Shown here: one piece after another, positions 23,787 through 31,543 of the stretch
How the letters are laid out: each line of letters begins with the position of its first letter
How positions within the stretch are numbered: the first letter of the stretch is position 1
Origin: Candidatus Bathyarchaeota archaeon
GTDB lineage: Archaea > Thermoproteota > Bathyarchaeia > TCS64
Reading direction: 5' to 3'
NCBI GenBank assembly: GCA_026394265.1
Contig: JAPKYO010000023.1
Span: forward strand, 1-33,838
DNA: 33,838 nucleotides
Notes under the pieces: generated by a model
What the model was told of the DNA's origin: nothing
The model's database searches: none
What the model saw: the letters and a program-made list of their open reading frames with translations, nothing else
Program-made: the position numbers and the translations under genes

Positions 23787-24509
23787 TCACGTCATCTTTT
23801 TCAGAGTCGCGTCGGGTTGGGGCTTAAGCCTCTTCACCGAGCCCCTTCCGCCGACATACGCGAGGTGGGCGTACCCGAGGAACATCCCCGTCTCGATTAT
23901 ACCGGGGATGGCGTGAAGCTCCCTATTGAGCCACCAGGGGTCCTGAATGGGCCCGAAATCGGCGTCGATGATATAGTTGCCGTTGTCCGTGACGAGAGGG
24001 CCGAGTTTACCCGAACTCTGCCTGAGGCTTACCTTTGCGCCGAGCTTCTCAACCGCCTTGAGGGTGGGCGTGACCCCGAAGGGGTGTATCTCGATCGGCA
24101 CAACCTTCCCGGTTCCGAGGACGTCGGTGAGTTTGGAGTCGTCGGCGATCAGGATATACTCCTTGCAGGCGGCGGCGACGATCTTCTCCCTCATCAGTGC
24201 GCCCCCGCCACCCTTGATCGCATTGAGTTTGACGTCAAGCTGGTCCGCGCCATCAATACCGAGGTCGAGCTGCGGGTACTCGTCGAGCGTCGTGAGCGGA
24301 ATCTTCGCCTTGATTGCCTCAAAGGCGGTCTGTATGCTCGTCGGGACGCCGTAGATGTCGTAGAGCTCGTTGGACGCTATCAATTCGCCGATGTACTTTA
24401 TGGCGAATGAGACCGTGGTCCCGCTTCCCAGCCCGAGGATCATGCCGTTCTCGATGTGCTTGACGGCCCTCATCGCGGCCTTCTTCTTCGACGCAGTACC
24501 GGCACTCAA
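23787..24509 (-). CDS. rpiA: Ribose-5-phosphate isomerase A
   Basis: RpiA interconverts ribose 5-phosphate and ribulose 5-phosphate. The 240-residue protein has the phosphate loop GLGSGTTVSF, GIDGADQLD with the catalytic acid region, and KGGGGALMREKIVA with the active-site lysine and glutamate. Length is normal. It starts 2 bases after the stop of the coiled-coil membrane protein gene, on the same strand. Confidence 0.95.
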   Translation of the reverse strand: MSAGTASKKKAAMRAVKHIENGMILGLGSGTTVSFAIKYIGELIASNELYDIYGVPTSIQTAFEAIKAKIPLTTLDEYPQLDLGIDGADQLDVKLNAIKGGGGALMREKIVAAACKEYILIADDSKLTDVLGTGKVVPIEIHPFGVTPTLKAVEKLGAKVSLRQSSGKLGPLVTDNGNYIIDADFGPIQDPWWLNRELHAIPGIIETGMFLGYAHLAYVGGRGSVKRLKPQPDATLKKMT

Positions 24510-24511
24510 GT

Positions 24512-25288
24512 TCAGTTCTCCAGTTCGAGTTTATCGAGCTCGTCTAGTTCCTTCATGACCTCTTTCTTAAGCTGTTCTAGTCGACTCTCGACATCCTGCT
24601 TACCGGCGGGCTGCTTCTCCTCGCCATCTGCCTCGGTTGGCTCCTCGGGCTCCTCCTCGCCCTCCTCGGTCTTCGCCTTGGGCACTACGCGCCTCTTCTT
24701 GCCGGCTGCGGAGACCTTCGGCCGCTCCTCCTCCACCGGCTTGGGGGGCTCCTCGATCTTCAACTCCTTTATTATGAGGTCTATGCGGCTCTGCGTCTGG
24801 CCCATGCTCTCCTCGAACTTCTTCACGATCTCCTCGCGTATCGACTCGAGCTCGGCGAGGCTTACGAGCATCTCGCTCCTCTTCAGGTCGTCGGCGATCT
24901 GCTTCATCTCGTCCTCGTAGACCTTGCCCAGCCTGACGCGTTCCTCGCGGCTGATCTCTCCCTCGTCTTCGGCCTCGAAGAGGCGGCGGAGGACCATGCT
25001 GTTGATCTCCTGTTTCAGTGTGAGTGTCCTGATCTGGCTCTTCGCCCTCTCGATGTCGTTGTATGCTATCTTCTTGTCGAGCGGGGGGACCTTGACCTTT
25101 CTCTCCGTCATCTGTAGCTCTACCCGGAGAGGGTCCTCCTTTGGGGGTTCTTCGGCTGGTTTCTCCTCTTCCTTCTTCTTTTCGTTGTGTGAGACGCGCC
25201 AGAACATGAAGATGGCTACTGCTGCGACGGCGAGGATTATGATGCCTATAATGAGATCGGATGAGAGGAGATCGGCCATTCTCTTCAC
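24512..25288 (-). CDS. Membrane-anchored coiled-coil protein
   Basis: A 258-residue protein with an N-terminal membrane helix (LIIGIIILAVAAVAIFMFW, about residues 12-30). A charged linker follows, then a long helical region with heptad-like spacing (about 75-175), an acidic low-complexity stretch (about 200-235) and a final short coiled coil. No enzymatic motif is seen. It resembles generic archaeal anchored coiled-coil proteins whose role is unknown. The start may be the ATG at residue 4 (MADLLSS). It runs directly into rpiA, probably one transcript. Confidence 0.75.
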   Translation of the reverse strand: MKRMADLLSSDLIIGIIILAVAAVAIFMFWRVSHNEKKKEEEKPAEEPPKEDPLRVELQMTERKVKVPPLDKKIAYNDIERAKSQIRTLTLKQEINSMVLRRLFEAEDEGEISREERVRLGKVYEDEMKQIADDLKRSEMLVSLAELESIREEIVKKFEESMGQTQSRIDLIIKELKIEEPPKPVEEERPKVSAAGKKRRVVPKAKTEEGEEEPEEPTEADGEEKQPAGKQDVESRLEQLKKEVMKELDELDKLELEN

Positions 25289-25383
25289 CTTCCCAAGTTA
25301 ATGGCTACGATATTTAAGCCTGAACCTCGAATGGGTGAAACCATCTCCGGAAACGCCGCTTAAACGAAGGTTTTCATCACGGT

Positions 25384-25698
25384 TTAGGAAACGACCTGTG
25401 TGTGAGCGAGGTTATATTTGGGGAGTTGCCCATGTTTCTTCTCCCATTCCTTTAATGTAATCTCCATATTCTTGTCGGCTTGCCTCTCGTTTGCGGCGTA
25501 TTCGACCCGATACTGATTAGCGTCTCTTAAGGGGTTGAGTCCCTCCACTAGGTGTGATTTTAGATTCGTCAATATGTGTCCATTGCCTATGTATAGGACG
25601 GTATCATGTTCGTCACTGAGATAGTATACGCCGAAGCAGTCGTTTTCTTTCTCAACCCACTCTTTGATTAGGGAGGACCAAACTGAACTTTGCGGCAT
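25384..25698 (-). CDS. Small GIY-YIG-like domain protein
   Basis: A 104-residue protein with the pattern G-V-Y-Y-L (residues 23-27), then TVLYIGNGHI, the two strands of the GIY-YIG nuclease fold. It ends with an acidic helix and LPKYN, as in GIY-YIG domains. The arginine usually found after YIG is not obvious (NGHILTNLKSHL), so nuclease activity is uncertain. The domain is alone, without a DNA-binding or UvrC partner. Its GC content is somewhat lower than that of its neighbours. Confidence 0.65.
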   Translation of the reverse strand: MPQSSVWSSLIKEWVEKENDCFGVYYLSDEHDTVLYIGNGHILTNLKSHLVEGLNPLRDANQYRVEYAANERQADKNMEITLKEWEKKHGQLPKYNLAHTQVVS

Positions 25699-25887
25699 TC
25701 AAACACCCGCGGAAGACCCCTTATTACGCGTCTATTTAAAAGTTTAATATAAATTTTAACGAGTTTTAAATATCATTTAACAAAAAGAATTAACGTTTAT
25801 CATATGTTAATGATATTTATTAATATGAATTTTTTAGGAGTTATTTATCTTTGTAATGTTTATATGTCGATGATTTGTGAGGTATGC
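25699..25887. other. AT-rich intergenic region upstream of TPP riboswitch 1
   Basis: About 190 bases, very AT-rich with repeated TTTAA and ATTAA words. It includes the TATA box TTATAT (25860-25865), whose centre lies about 26 bases before the riboswitch at 25888. No gene is seen. Confidence 0.5.
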
Positions 25888-25976
25888 CAGAGGGGAGCTG
25901 GGCACAAGCCCGGCTGAGAGGACGGTAATCGTCGACCCTAGGAACCTGATCCGGGTAATGCCGGCGTAGGGAGAGG
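25888..25976 (+). promoter_or_regulatory. TPP riboswitch 1 (THI element)
   Basis: The conserved core is complete: GGGGAGCTGGGC, the CTGAGAGGAC bulge that binds the pyrimidine, then CCTAGGAACCTGATCCGGG and TAATGCCGGCGTAGGGA. It precedes an ECF S-component gene and the PurM-like/ThiN operon. Transcription should start almost exactly at its 5' end, given the TATA box at 25860-25865. Thiamine pyrophosphate binding would repress the operon. Confidence 0.95.
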
Positions 25977-25986
25977 TGCGCGTTAT

Positions 25987-26031
25987 CGTCAACCTGCCAA
26001 GTGGTTGACGCCTGCATCCCCTCTAGGATGC
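25987..26031 (+). promoter_or_regulatory. Expression-platform hairpins of TPP riboswitch 1
   Basis: Two perfect hairpins lie between the aptamer and the ATG at 26042: CGTCAACC (25987-25994) with GGTTGACG (26003-26010), and GCATCC (26014-26019) with GGATGC (26026-26031). The loop of the second, CCCTCT, is complementary to the GAGGGG stem strand at the aptamer's 5' end, suggesting a switch between two folds. No long T-tract follows, so translational control is more likely than termination. Confidence 0.5.
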
Positions 26032-26041
26032 ATGAAATGGT

Positions 26042-26578
26042 ATGGAGTCAAGGTTCAAGTCTTCGAGTGGTAAGCTGGCGCTTTTTGCCGTAATGACCGC
26101 CGTCACGGTGGTCGCAAACCTGATCATGGTGCCGATGCCCCAGCCACTGGCGCAGTACGACGCGTCGCCGGTGCTGATCTACGCGCTGGGCGTCTTGATG
26201 GACCCGCTCATGGCGGGGGTTACGATAGCCGCCGCGATGGGGATCGGCGTCGGGTACAAGATGGTCACGCTGGGTTTCCCGCCCGTCTTCGTGGTGGGTG
26301 CGATGCTCGTCAGGGGGCTGGAGGCGGTGCTCATCAGCGCCCTTGTGCGCTGGAGGAAGGGCGCTGCCCCCAAGACGGTTGGGAGGTGGGAGATAGCCGC
26401 GATGTGCATAGGCTGCGTCTGGGAGACCGTCGGTTTCCTCAGCCTCGACTGGTTCCTCTTCGGGCCCGGGATGGCGGCGCTGGACGTGGCGACGCTCGTC
26501 GACCTGATCTTCGTGCCCGTAGCGATCGCGGTCGTCGCTGCGGTGAGGAGCAGGTTAGTGATTAATAGGCTGACTTAG
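26042..26578 (+). CDS. ECF transporter S component, probably for a thiamine precursor
   Basis: A 178-residue membrane protein with about six helices. The first has the alanine-rich pattern (LALFAVMTAVTVVANLIMVPMP) typical of S components, the substrate-binding subunits of ECF vitamin transporters. TPP riboswitch control and the ThiN gene downstream point to HMP, thiazole or thiamine. It differs from the ThiT at 28821, so a different substrate is plausible. The shared EcfA/EcfT module is not in this window. It lies 18 bases before the next gene. Confidence 0.82.
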   Translation: MESRFKSSSGKLALFAVMTAVTVVANLIMVPMPQPLAQYDASPVLIYALGVLMDPLMAGVTIAAAMGIGVGYKMVTLGFPPVFVVGAMLVRGLEAVLISALVRWRKGAAPKTVGRWEIAAMCIGCVWETVGFLSLDWFLFGPGMAALDVATLVDLIFVPVAIAVVAAVRSRLVINRLT

Positions 26579-26596
26579 GAGGTATGAGGGAAGGCT

Positions 26597-28030
26597 ATGA
26601 GCGGCGTCCTCGGGCTCGGCAAGGTCTCGCGGGAGGTCTTCGAGAGGAGTGTCCTCCCATTCATCCCGGTGGATAAGGAGCTGGAGCTTGATGGCGCCAC
26701 CGTCAGGCTCACGGACCGGACGGTCATCTCCCACAGCCCTAGCATAGGCGTCCCGCTTGAGGCGCTCGGCTTCTTCGCCTTCCACTACGCCGCGAGCAAC
26801 GTCGCCTGCCGCTTCGGCAGACCCACACACATGATCACAGGCATCTACCTCCCCCTAAAGACGAGGGAGGAGGACCTGAAGACGATAGCCAAGAGCCTCG
26901 GGGACGAGGCGAAGAAGTACGGAGTCAAGATAGCCGCGGGGCAGACCGCGACATACTACGGCTTAGAGATACCCTTCGTCTCCACGACGTGCCTCGGCGA
27001 GCAGACACGTAAGCCCTCGAAGCCCATCGAGGGGGATATTGTCCTCCTCGTGGGTGAGGTCGGGGGGGAAGCGGCCTGGCTTACGAAACTCAGCGGGGGA
27101 GCCTCAGACGAGAGCTGGAGGAAATTCACAGCGCTCCAGACGATCCTCGCACTCGGCGAGGTGGAGGGGGTCAAGCTCCTCCACGACGTATCCGAGGGGG
27201 GAGTCAAGGGCGCACTCACCGAGGTCCTAACGAGCCTCGGGCTGAGCCTGAGCTTCAACTCCGGGGACGTCGCATACGCGAAGGGTGCGCAGAAGCTGCA
27301 CCAGGACCTCCTCCGCGCCCCCACGTATGGCACGATCATCGTAATCGTCGACTCAGCGTCAGCAGGGGAGATAATCGGTAGATGCTCCGACTTGGGCGTC
27401 GAGGTAACACGCCTCGGCCCCCTGAGGGTCGGCTCCGGCCTCACCGTAGACGGGAAGAGAGTCGGGGAGCAGGCACGGATCGAGATCGATGAACTCTACG
27501 GCAGCTTCAGGAAACTCGACGAACTCGAGGAGTCCGTGAGCCACGCCCTGGAGGAGATCGAGCGACTCGGGGGAGCCGGGAAGATAATCCCGCAGGTCGG
27601 CCTAAACATGGTGTACGCCAAACCAGATGCCATGGGGCCACTCGACGTCGTCGGGCTGAACGGGCGAGTCATAGTAAGCCGGGGGAGGCCGAAGGCGTGC
27701 GGGGAGGTCGAGTACGGTGGCTCGCGTTTCCTCGCCTCAGTCATCGTCGAGGCCCAGAGGAGGGACTCGAGGCTACGCGCAGCCGTCGTTCTACGTGGAG
27801 GGGAAGACGTAGCCGGTGCCCTGATTAAGATGGGCAAGCGCGTCGTCGGGCTCCCACCCGAGGCGATAGGAGAGGGGTGCCCCGTCGCCAGATTCATCTT
27901 CGCAGGGGGCAACATGGCCGACGCTTACAGCCACCCCGGAGCATTCGGCATAGAGCCGACGACGACCATCCTCGATGAGACGCCGTCGAAGCTGATCGAT
28001 ACGCTGAGAGAGCTGCTAAGAAATGTCTGA
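26597..28030 (+). CDS. PurM/HypE-like domain fused to ThiN (thiamine-phosphate synthase)
   Basis: A 477-residue two-domain protein. Residues about 1-305 form an AIR synthase/HypE-like ATP-binding fold (SHSPSIGVPLEALGFFAF at 45-62, LLHDVSEGGVKGALTEV at 194-210). Residues about 325-477 are ThiN: KIIPQVGLNMVYA, then DVVGLNGRVIV, then GGSRFLASVIVEA, then GAFGIEPTTTILDETPSK. ThiN joins HMP pyrophosphate and thiazole phosphate into thiamine phosphate. It is usually fused to ThiD or to a DNA-binding domain, so this partner is unusual. The N-terminal part lacks obvious ThiL aspartates, so a thiamine-phosphate kinase role is possible but unproven. It lies under TPP riboswitch 1. Confidence 0.83.
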   Translation: MSGVLGLGKVSREVFERSVLPFIPVDKELELDGATVRLTDRTVISHSPSIGVPLEALGFFAFHYAASNVACRFGRPTHMITGIYLPLKTREEDLKTIAKSLGDEAKKYGVKIAAGQTATYYGLEIPFVSTTCLGEQTRKPSKPIEGDIVLLVGEVGGEAAWLTKLSGGASDESWRKFTALQTILALGEVEGVKLLHDVSEGGVKGALTEVLTSLGLSLSFNSGDVAYAKGAQKLHQDLLRAPTYGTIIVIVDSASAGEIIGRCSDLGVEVTRLGPLRVGSGLTVDGKRVGEQARIEIDELYGSFRKLDELEESVSHALEEIERLGGAGKIIPQVGLNMVYAKPDAMGPLDVVGLNGRVIVSRGRPKACGEVEYGGSRFLASVIVEAQRRDSRLRAAVVLRGGEDVAGALIKMGKRVVGLPPEAIGEGCPVARFIFAGGNMADAYSHPGAFGIEPTTTILDETPSKLIDTLRELLRNV

Positions 28031-28688
28031 TGTGGTAGACGCCTTCGATGGGGCGGCTCACGTGTACGATGACTGGTACCGTACCGAGAAGGGTGGACAG
28101 GTTTTCCGGGCTGAGAGGCGGATAGTCGATTCTCTCCTCCCCGAGTTCGGTGTCGGGGTGGAGATCGGCGCAGGTACTGGGGTCTTCTCCGATGCCCTAA
28201 CCGAAGGTGGGCGACTTATCGTGTGCCTTGATCTTTCGAGGGAGATGCTTTCGAGGGCGAGGCGTCGAGGCTTACCATGCGTCCTCGGCAGCGCAGACTC
28301 CATGCCCTTCAGGCGCGGGTCCCTCGGGTTCGCCTATATGATCACAGTTATTGAGTTCCTCGTGACCCCAAACCAGGCCTTGGAGGAGGCGTCACGGGTT
28401 ACGGGGAAAGATGCGCCCATAGTCGTGCTCTTCATCAACAGGGAGAGCCCGTGGGGGGAACTATACAGGGCGATGGCGGAGAAGGGAGACCCCATCTTCA
28501 GCCATGCCCACCTGTACTCCCCGGAGGAGGTCGATGAGATAGGCAGTCATGTAGGACTCCGCCCTGCTGGGATGTGGGGCACACTAACAAAGGGACCCAC
28601 ATCCCCAGACGCTGGCGATGAGATCGTGGAGCCAAGCGCGAAGACGGGGGTCATCGCCGTCAAACTCGTGAAACAGGGCGCCGAGTAG
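28023..28688 (+). CDS. Class I SAM-dependent methyltransferase
   Basis: A 221-residue Rossmann-fold methyltransferase of the UbiE/BioC type: an N-terminal FDGAAHVYDDWY cap, SAM motif VEIGAGTGVFSDAL, acidic residue in VCLDLSREML, then GSADSMPFRRGSLGFAY. It overlaps the ThiN fusion gene by 8 bases, so it belongs to the TPP-controlled operon, but a thiamine-related methylation is not obvious. Substrate unknown. Confidence 0.87.
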   Translation: MSDVVDAFDGAAHVYDDWYRTEKGGQVFRAERRIVDSLLPEFGVGVEIGAGTGVFSDALTEGGRLIVCLDLSREMLSRARRRGLPCVLGSADSMPFRRGSLGFAYMITVIEFLVTPNQALEEASRVTGKDAPIVVLFINRESPWGELYRAMAEKGDPIFSHAHLYSPEEVDEIGSHVGLRPAGMWGTLTKGPTSPDAGDEIVEPSAKTGVIAVKLVKQGAE

Positions 28689-28699
28689 ATTCTTGGTAA

Positions 28700-28708
28700 G
28701 TTTTATTA
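28700..28708 (+). promoter_or_regulatory. TATA box of TPP riboswitch 2
   Basis: GTTTTATTA is centred about 27 bases before 28731, the first base of the aptamer. This gives thiT its own promoter, independent of the upstream methyltransferase gene. Confidence 0.55.
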
Positions 28709-28730
28709 ACCCGCCCCTTTTCATACGAGG

Positions 28731-28817
28731 CGAAGGGGAGCTGGGCGCAAGCCCGGCTGAGAGGACGAGAGTCGTCGACCCTAGGAACCTGATCCGGGTA
28801 ATACCGGCGGAGGGAGC
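28731..28817 (+). promoter_or_regulatory. TPP riboswitch 2 (THI element)
   Basis: Nearly identical to riboswitch 1: GGGGAGCTGGGC, CTGAGAGGAC, CCTAGGAACCTGATCCGGG and TAATACCGGCGGAGGGA. Its closing 3' strand contains GGAGG (28809-28813), seven bases before the ATG of thiT, a good ribosome binding site. Ligand binding would pair this strand in stem P1 and hide it, so control is probably direct at translation without a separate platform. Confidence 0.95.
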
Positions 28818-28820
28818 CAA

Positions 28821-29342
28821 ATGAAAACGAGTTCAACGAATACAAGAGTGTTAGCCGAGATGGCAGTAATGGTGGCTTTAGCCACTGTTCTGAGTGTAAT
28901 TAAAGTTTTTAACTTCCCACAAGGTGGTTCGATCACACTTGGGAGTATGATCCCAATTTTACTAGTTGCTCTTCGGAGAGGGCCAAAAATTGGAGTAATG
29001 ACTGGCGCTGTATATGGCATGGTGCAATTAATTATTGACGGTTATGTTGGCATCTATAATCCAATATCATTATTGTTAGATTATCCGATTGCCTTTGGAG
29101 CATTAGGATTAGCGGGATTCATTCAAAAACAACCTTTTGTTGGAACATGCCTAGGTATAACTGGAAGATTCGTTTCGCATGTAATATCAGGATACGTTTT
29201 TTTTGGAATGTATGCACCACCGGGAATGAATCCATTACTCTATAGCATAGTGTATAATATGGCATATATTTTACCAGAGTTGGTGATATGTGGATTTATA
29301 ATAAGTATACTTCCTAAACAAATAATTAATATGTATTTATAA
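28821..29342 (+). CDS. thiT: Thiamine ECF transporter S component ThiT
   Basis: A 173-residue membrane protein with about six helices. It carries the ThiT pattern FPQGGSITLGSMIPILLVALRRG, followed by helix residues GAVYGMVQLIIDG that line the thiamine site in known ThiT structures. It is preceded directly by TPP riboswitch 2. Base composition is strikingly AT-rich against the GC-rich genes on both sides, with codons such as ATA, TTA and AAT common. This suggests recent acquisition, perhaps from a low-GC donor. Confidence 0.92.
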   Translation: MKTSSTNTRVLAEMAVMVALATVLSVIKVFNFPQGGSITLGSMIPILLVALRRGPKIGVMTGAVYGMVQLIIDGYVGIYNPISLLLDYPIAFGALGLAGFIQKQPFVGTCLGITGRFVSHVISGYVFFGMYAPPGMNPLLYSIVYNMAYILPELVICGFIISILPKQIINMYL

Positions 29343-29356
29343 AAATATTAAAAAAA
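29343..29356 (-). terminator. T-tract between convergent genes
   Basis: The minus strand reads a run of seven T's directly after the pcc1 stop, a normal archaeal termination signal. On the plus strand, a T6 run at about 29360-29365, just inside pcc1, could end the thiT transcript. Confidence 0.4.
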
Positions 29357-29626
29357 TTACTTTTTTATCTGAATTAGTTTATCTCCAATATCCATTATTC
29401 CCTGAATCCAGTAGAGGTAGCTGTTCACCGCAGCGCGAAGCGCCACCATGTCCTCAGCAACCACTTTTACAACGAGGCCTTTCTTCGACGCCTCAACCAC
29501 CACGTTTGACCTGTCTGAGATGCCAGACTCCAGTTCGGGCCTCAGGGAACTGATTATGATCTCAACGACGCCCTGGGGGGCTTCTATGAGGATATTCGCC
29601 TCGACTTGGCTTCGTCGAGGCTCCAA
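29357..29626 (-). CDS. KEOPS complex subunit Pcc1
   Basis: Pcc1 is the dimerising small subunit of KEOPS, which makes the t6A modification at position 37 of ANN-decoding tRNAs. The 89-residue alpha/beta protein has the family's ending: a strand (GLVVKVVAEDMVALRAAVNSYL) and a C-terminal helix with YWIQGIMDI. It follows rpl37ae by about 29 bases on the same strand, a common archaeal arrangement. Confidence 0.85.
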   Translation of the reverse strand: MEPRRSQVEANILIEAPQGVVEIIISSLRPELESGISDRSNVVVEASKKGLVVKVVAEDMVALRAAVNSYLYWIQGIMDIGDKLIQIKK

Positions 29627-29655
29627 AAGCAGTCTCCTCTATGAGAGTGGTGGGT

Positions 29656-29907
29656 CTAGACTTCCTGGACCCTGGCGGATGCCTGACCCAGCTTCGTCGT
29701 GGGTACGTAGGCTCCGCCCGCGAACTTGTAGCCGCACTTGCTGCAACTCCATATGCCGGCGGCCGAGCGCTTCACCTTTGGGCTCGCGCAGCTTGGGCAC
29801 TTGTGTGGCAGGTGCATCTGTTGCATTATGCGTGTCCAGCGCTTCTGTACGGCGGCTCCTCCGCGTGTCCTGAGTCGTAGACCGAACGTCTTCTTCTTTC
29901 TTGTCAT
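29656..29907 (-). CDS. rpl37ae: Ribosomal protein L37Ae (eL43)
   Basis: An 83-residue large-subunit protein with a zinc ribbon: CPSC (residues about 37-40) and CSKC (about 55-58) around KRSAAGIW. The start RKKKTFGLRLRTRGG matches the family. It sits directly after rrp42, 2 bases away, as in many archaea. The RNA polymerase subunit P gene often found next to it is not seen here. Confidence 0.95.
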   Translation of the reverse strand: MTRKKKTFGLRLRTRGGAAVQKRWTRIMQQMHLPHKCPSCASPKVKRSAAGIWSCSKCGYKFAGGAYVPTTKLGQASARVQEV

Positions 29908-29909
29908 AG

Positions 29910-30710
29910 TCAGTCGCCTATGGCCTTAGCCCTGATCTGGGGCGCTTTCTCCTGCGCCATATTTATGCATTTCTTATACTCGTCGACCGTTAGGCCTTCG
30001 GAGCCGCTTTTCTGCATCGTGCAGACGTTTCCATTCTCCTCGAAGGTGATGGTTAGGCGGGCGTCCATTACGTCCTCCTCGTCGGCGGTGGGGTCGAGGA
30101 TGAAATTGTCCCCGATCTTGATCACGCTGACGGCGACCGGCTTCTTCCTGACGGCGAGTGGCACCTTCTCCCCTGTGGGCTTCGCTTCCTTGTCGACGAC
30201 CTTGTAGACGGGTTTCTTCGCGCCCATGAGGGCGGCGATTGCGCCCGCGCTGCAGGCGTCGATGAGGTTGCCGTCGTAGTTGAGCACATAGAGGTCGACG
30301 AAGACGATGTTGACGAGCTTGCCGCTGATGATGTTTAGCTCGGCGGTGTCGAGGACCTCGGCGCTGCGTAGGCCCCTGTCGACGACGCGTGCGAGTTCGA
30401 TGCTGGCCTCGTTCGGTGGGCCGGGCTCCCAGGCGGCGTTGGCGATGGGTGTGAACTCGGCGTTTGTCATGAGTACGCCCTCGTCGGGTGTGTCCTCGAA
30501 GGGTGTGCCTGTGCCGACTTTTACGCCGACCATGACGTGTGTCTTCCCGAGCCAGACCTCTGCGCTGCCCTCGCTCTTGAAGAGGACGTTGCGCTTTATG
30601 GTGAGTTCGCGGAAGTCGTTGAAGGCGCGCCCGTCCATCCGCTTGCCGGTGGAGAGGACCTCTGAGATCTTCTTCTGCTTAAGGTGGCTGACGATGTTGC
30701 TCTTGCTCAT
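29910..30710 (-). CDS. rrp42: Exosome subunit Rrp42
   Basis: Rrp42 is the non-catalytic RNase PH-fold subunit of the archaeal exosome hexamer. It pairs with Rrp41 and helps bind RNA. The 266-residue protein has [34 protein letters not shown] and [20 protein letters not shown], all typical. Its ATG overlaps the rrp41 stop as ATGA (30707-30710), so synthesis of the two is coupled. Confidence 0.95.
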   Translation of the reverse strand: MSKSNIVSHLKQKKISEVLSTGKRMDGRAFNDFRELTIKRNVLFKSEGSAEVWLGKTHVMVGVKVGTGTPFEDTPDEGVLMTNAEFTPIANAAWEPGPPNEASIELARVVDRGLRSAEVLDTAELNIISGKLVNIVFVDLYVLNYDGNLIDACSAGAIAALMGAKKPVYKVVDKEAKPTGEKVPLAVRKKPVAVSVIKIGDNFILDPTADEEDVMDARLTITFEENGNVCTMQKSGSEGLTVDEYKKCINMAQEKAPQIRAKAIGD

Positions 30711-31543
30711 TGCTGACCCTCCTCTTTCTGGGGCTCCGCCTCAGGCTCCGCGGGGGGTAGCTCCTGAGGCTTGTCCTGTGGCTGGTCGATGCCGTACTTC
30801 TTCTTGAGTGCCTCGCGCTGGACCTCGTAGACCTTCTTGCATCCCTCGATGGCGAGGTTTAGGGCGCTCTCGGCCTCCTCGGTGGTCATTTCGCCGTCCA
30901 TCTGGAGGAGTGTGACCTTGCCGAGTTTCGGCATGTATGCGATGGGCATGTCGCTCTGCCCCTTCTTGTCCTCGTAGTCTCCGAGGTCAAGGATGAGTTT
31001 GTCCTCGATCTTGCCGACTGCGCAGGCGGCGACGAGATCCCTCATGGGTATGCCGGCGTCGACTAGGGCGACCGCCGCGGCGTTGATGCTCGCGCAGCGC
31101 GTCCCGCCGTCGGCCTCGAGCACCTCGACGTAGACGTCGATGCTCGCCCGGGGGTAGCGTTCGAGGAATACCGCCGGCTCCAGGGCGGACCTCATGACCA
31201 TGCTGATCTCCTGATCCCTACGGGAGGGCGCGGGTGACCTGCGTGGGTCGACGCTGAATGGCGCCATGTGGTACCTGCAGCGGAGCACCGCCTCGTTGGG
31301 CTTGGCGTTGTGCTTTGGGTGCATCTCGCGGGGCCCGAAGACTCCGCAGAGGATCTTGTTCCTGCCCATCTCTATGTATGCGGAGCCGTCCGCGTTGGGG
31401 AGGACGCCGCTCTCAATCTTCAGTGTGCGGAGCTCGTCAAAAGCCCGCCCGTAGGCACGCTTCCAGCTGTCGACCTTCACCTTCTTGGGCTTCGCCGCTG
31501 GCTTCCGGGCCGCCGTCTTCTTTGTCGTTGGTTTCTTACTCAT
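30707..31543 (-). CDS. rrp41: Exosome subunit Rrp41 (catalytic)
   Basis: Rrp41 carries the phosphorolytic 3'-5' RNase active site. The core has [21 protein letters not shown], where the arginines bind RNA and phosphate, and [19 protein letters not shown] with the catalytic aspartate. It is longer than usual (278 residues). An N-terminal extension of about 25 residues is rich in Lys, Ala, Pro ([17 protein letters not shown]), and a C-terminal tail is rich in Pro, Glu and Gln. Both are probably disordered. The stop overlaps the rrp42 start and the start overlaps the rrp4 stop. Confidence 0.95.
   Translation of the reverse strand: MSKKPTTKKTAARKPAAKPKKVKVDSWKRAYGRAFDELRTLKIESGVLPNADGSAYIEMGRNKILCGVFGPREMHPKHNAKPNEAVLRCRYHMAPFSVDPRRSPAPSRRDQEISMVMRSALEPAVFLERYPRASIDVYVEVLEADGGTRCASINAAAVALVDAGIPMRDLVAACAVGKIEDKLILDLGDYEDKKGQSDMPIAYMPKLGKVTLLQMDGEMTTEEAESALNLAIEGCKKVYEVQREALKKKYGIDQPQDKPQELPPAEPEAEPQKEEGQQ

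Noticed and set aside
25730..25880. AT-rich stretch considered as a replication origin.
   Set aside because: No origin recognition box repeats and no Cdc6/Orc1 gene nearby; promoter and spacer explain it.
26597..27510. Calling the N-terminal half of the ThiN fusion ThiL.
   Set aside because: The superfamily fits but the magnesium-binding aspartates typical of ThiL are not evident; HypE/AIR synthase-like is the safer description.
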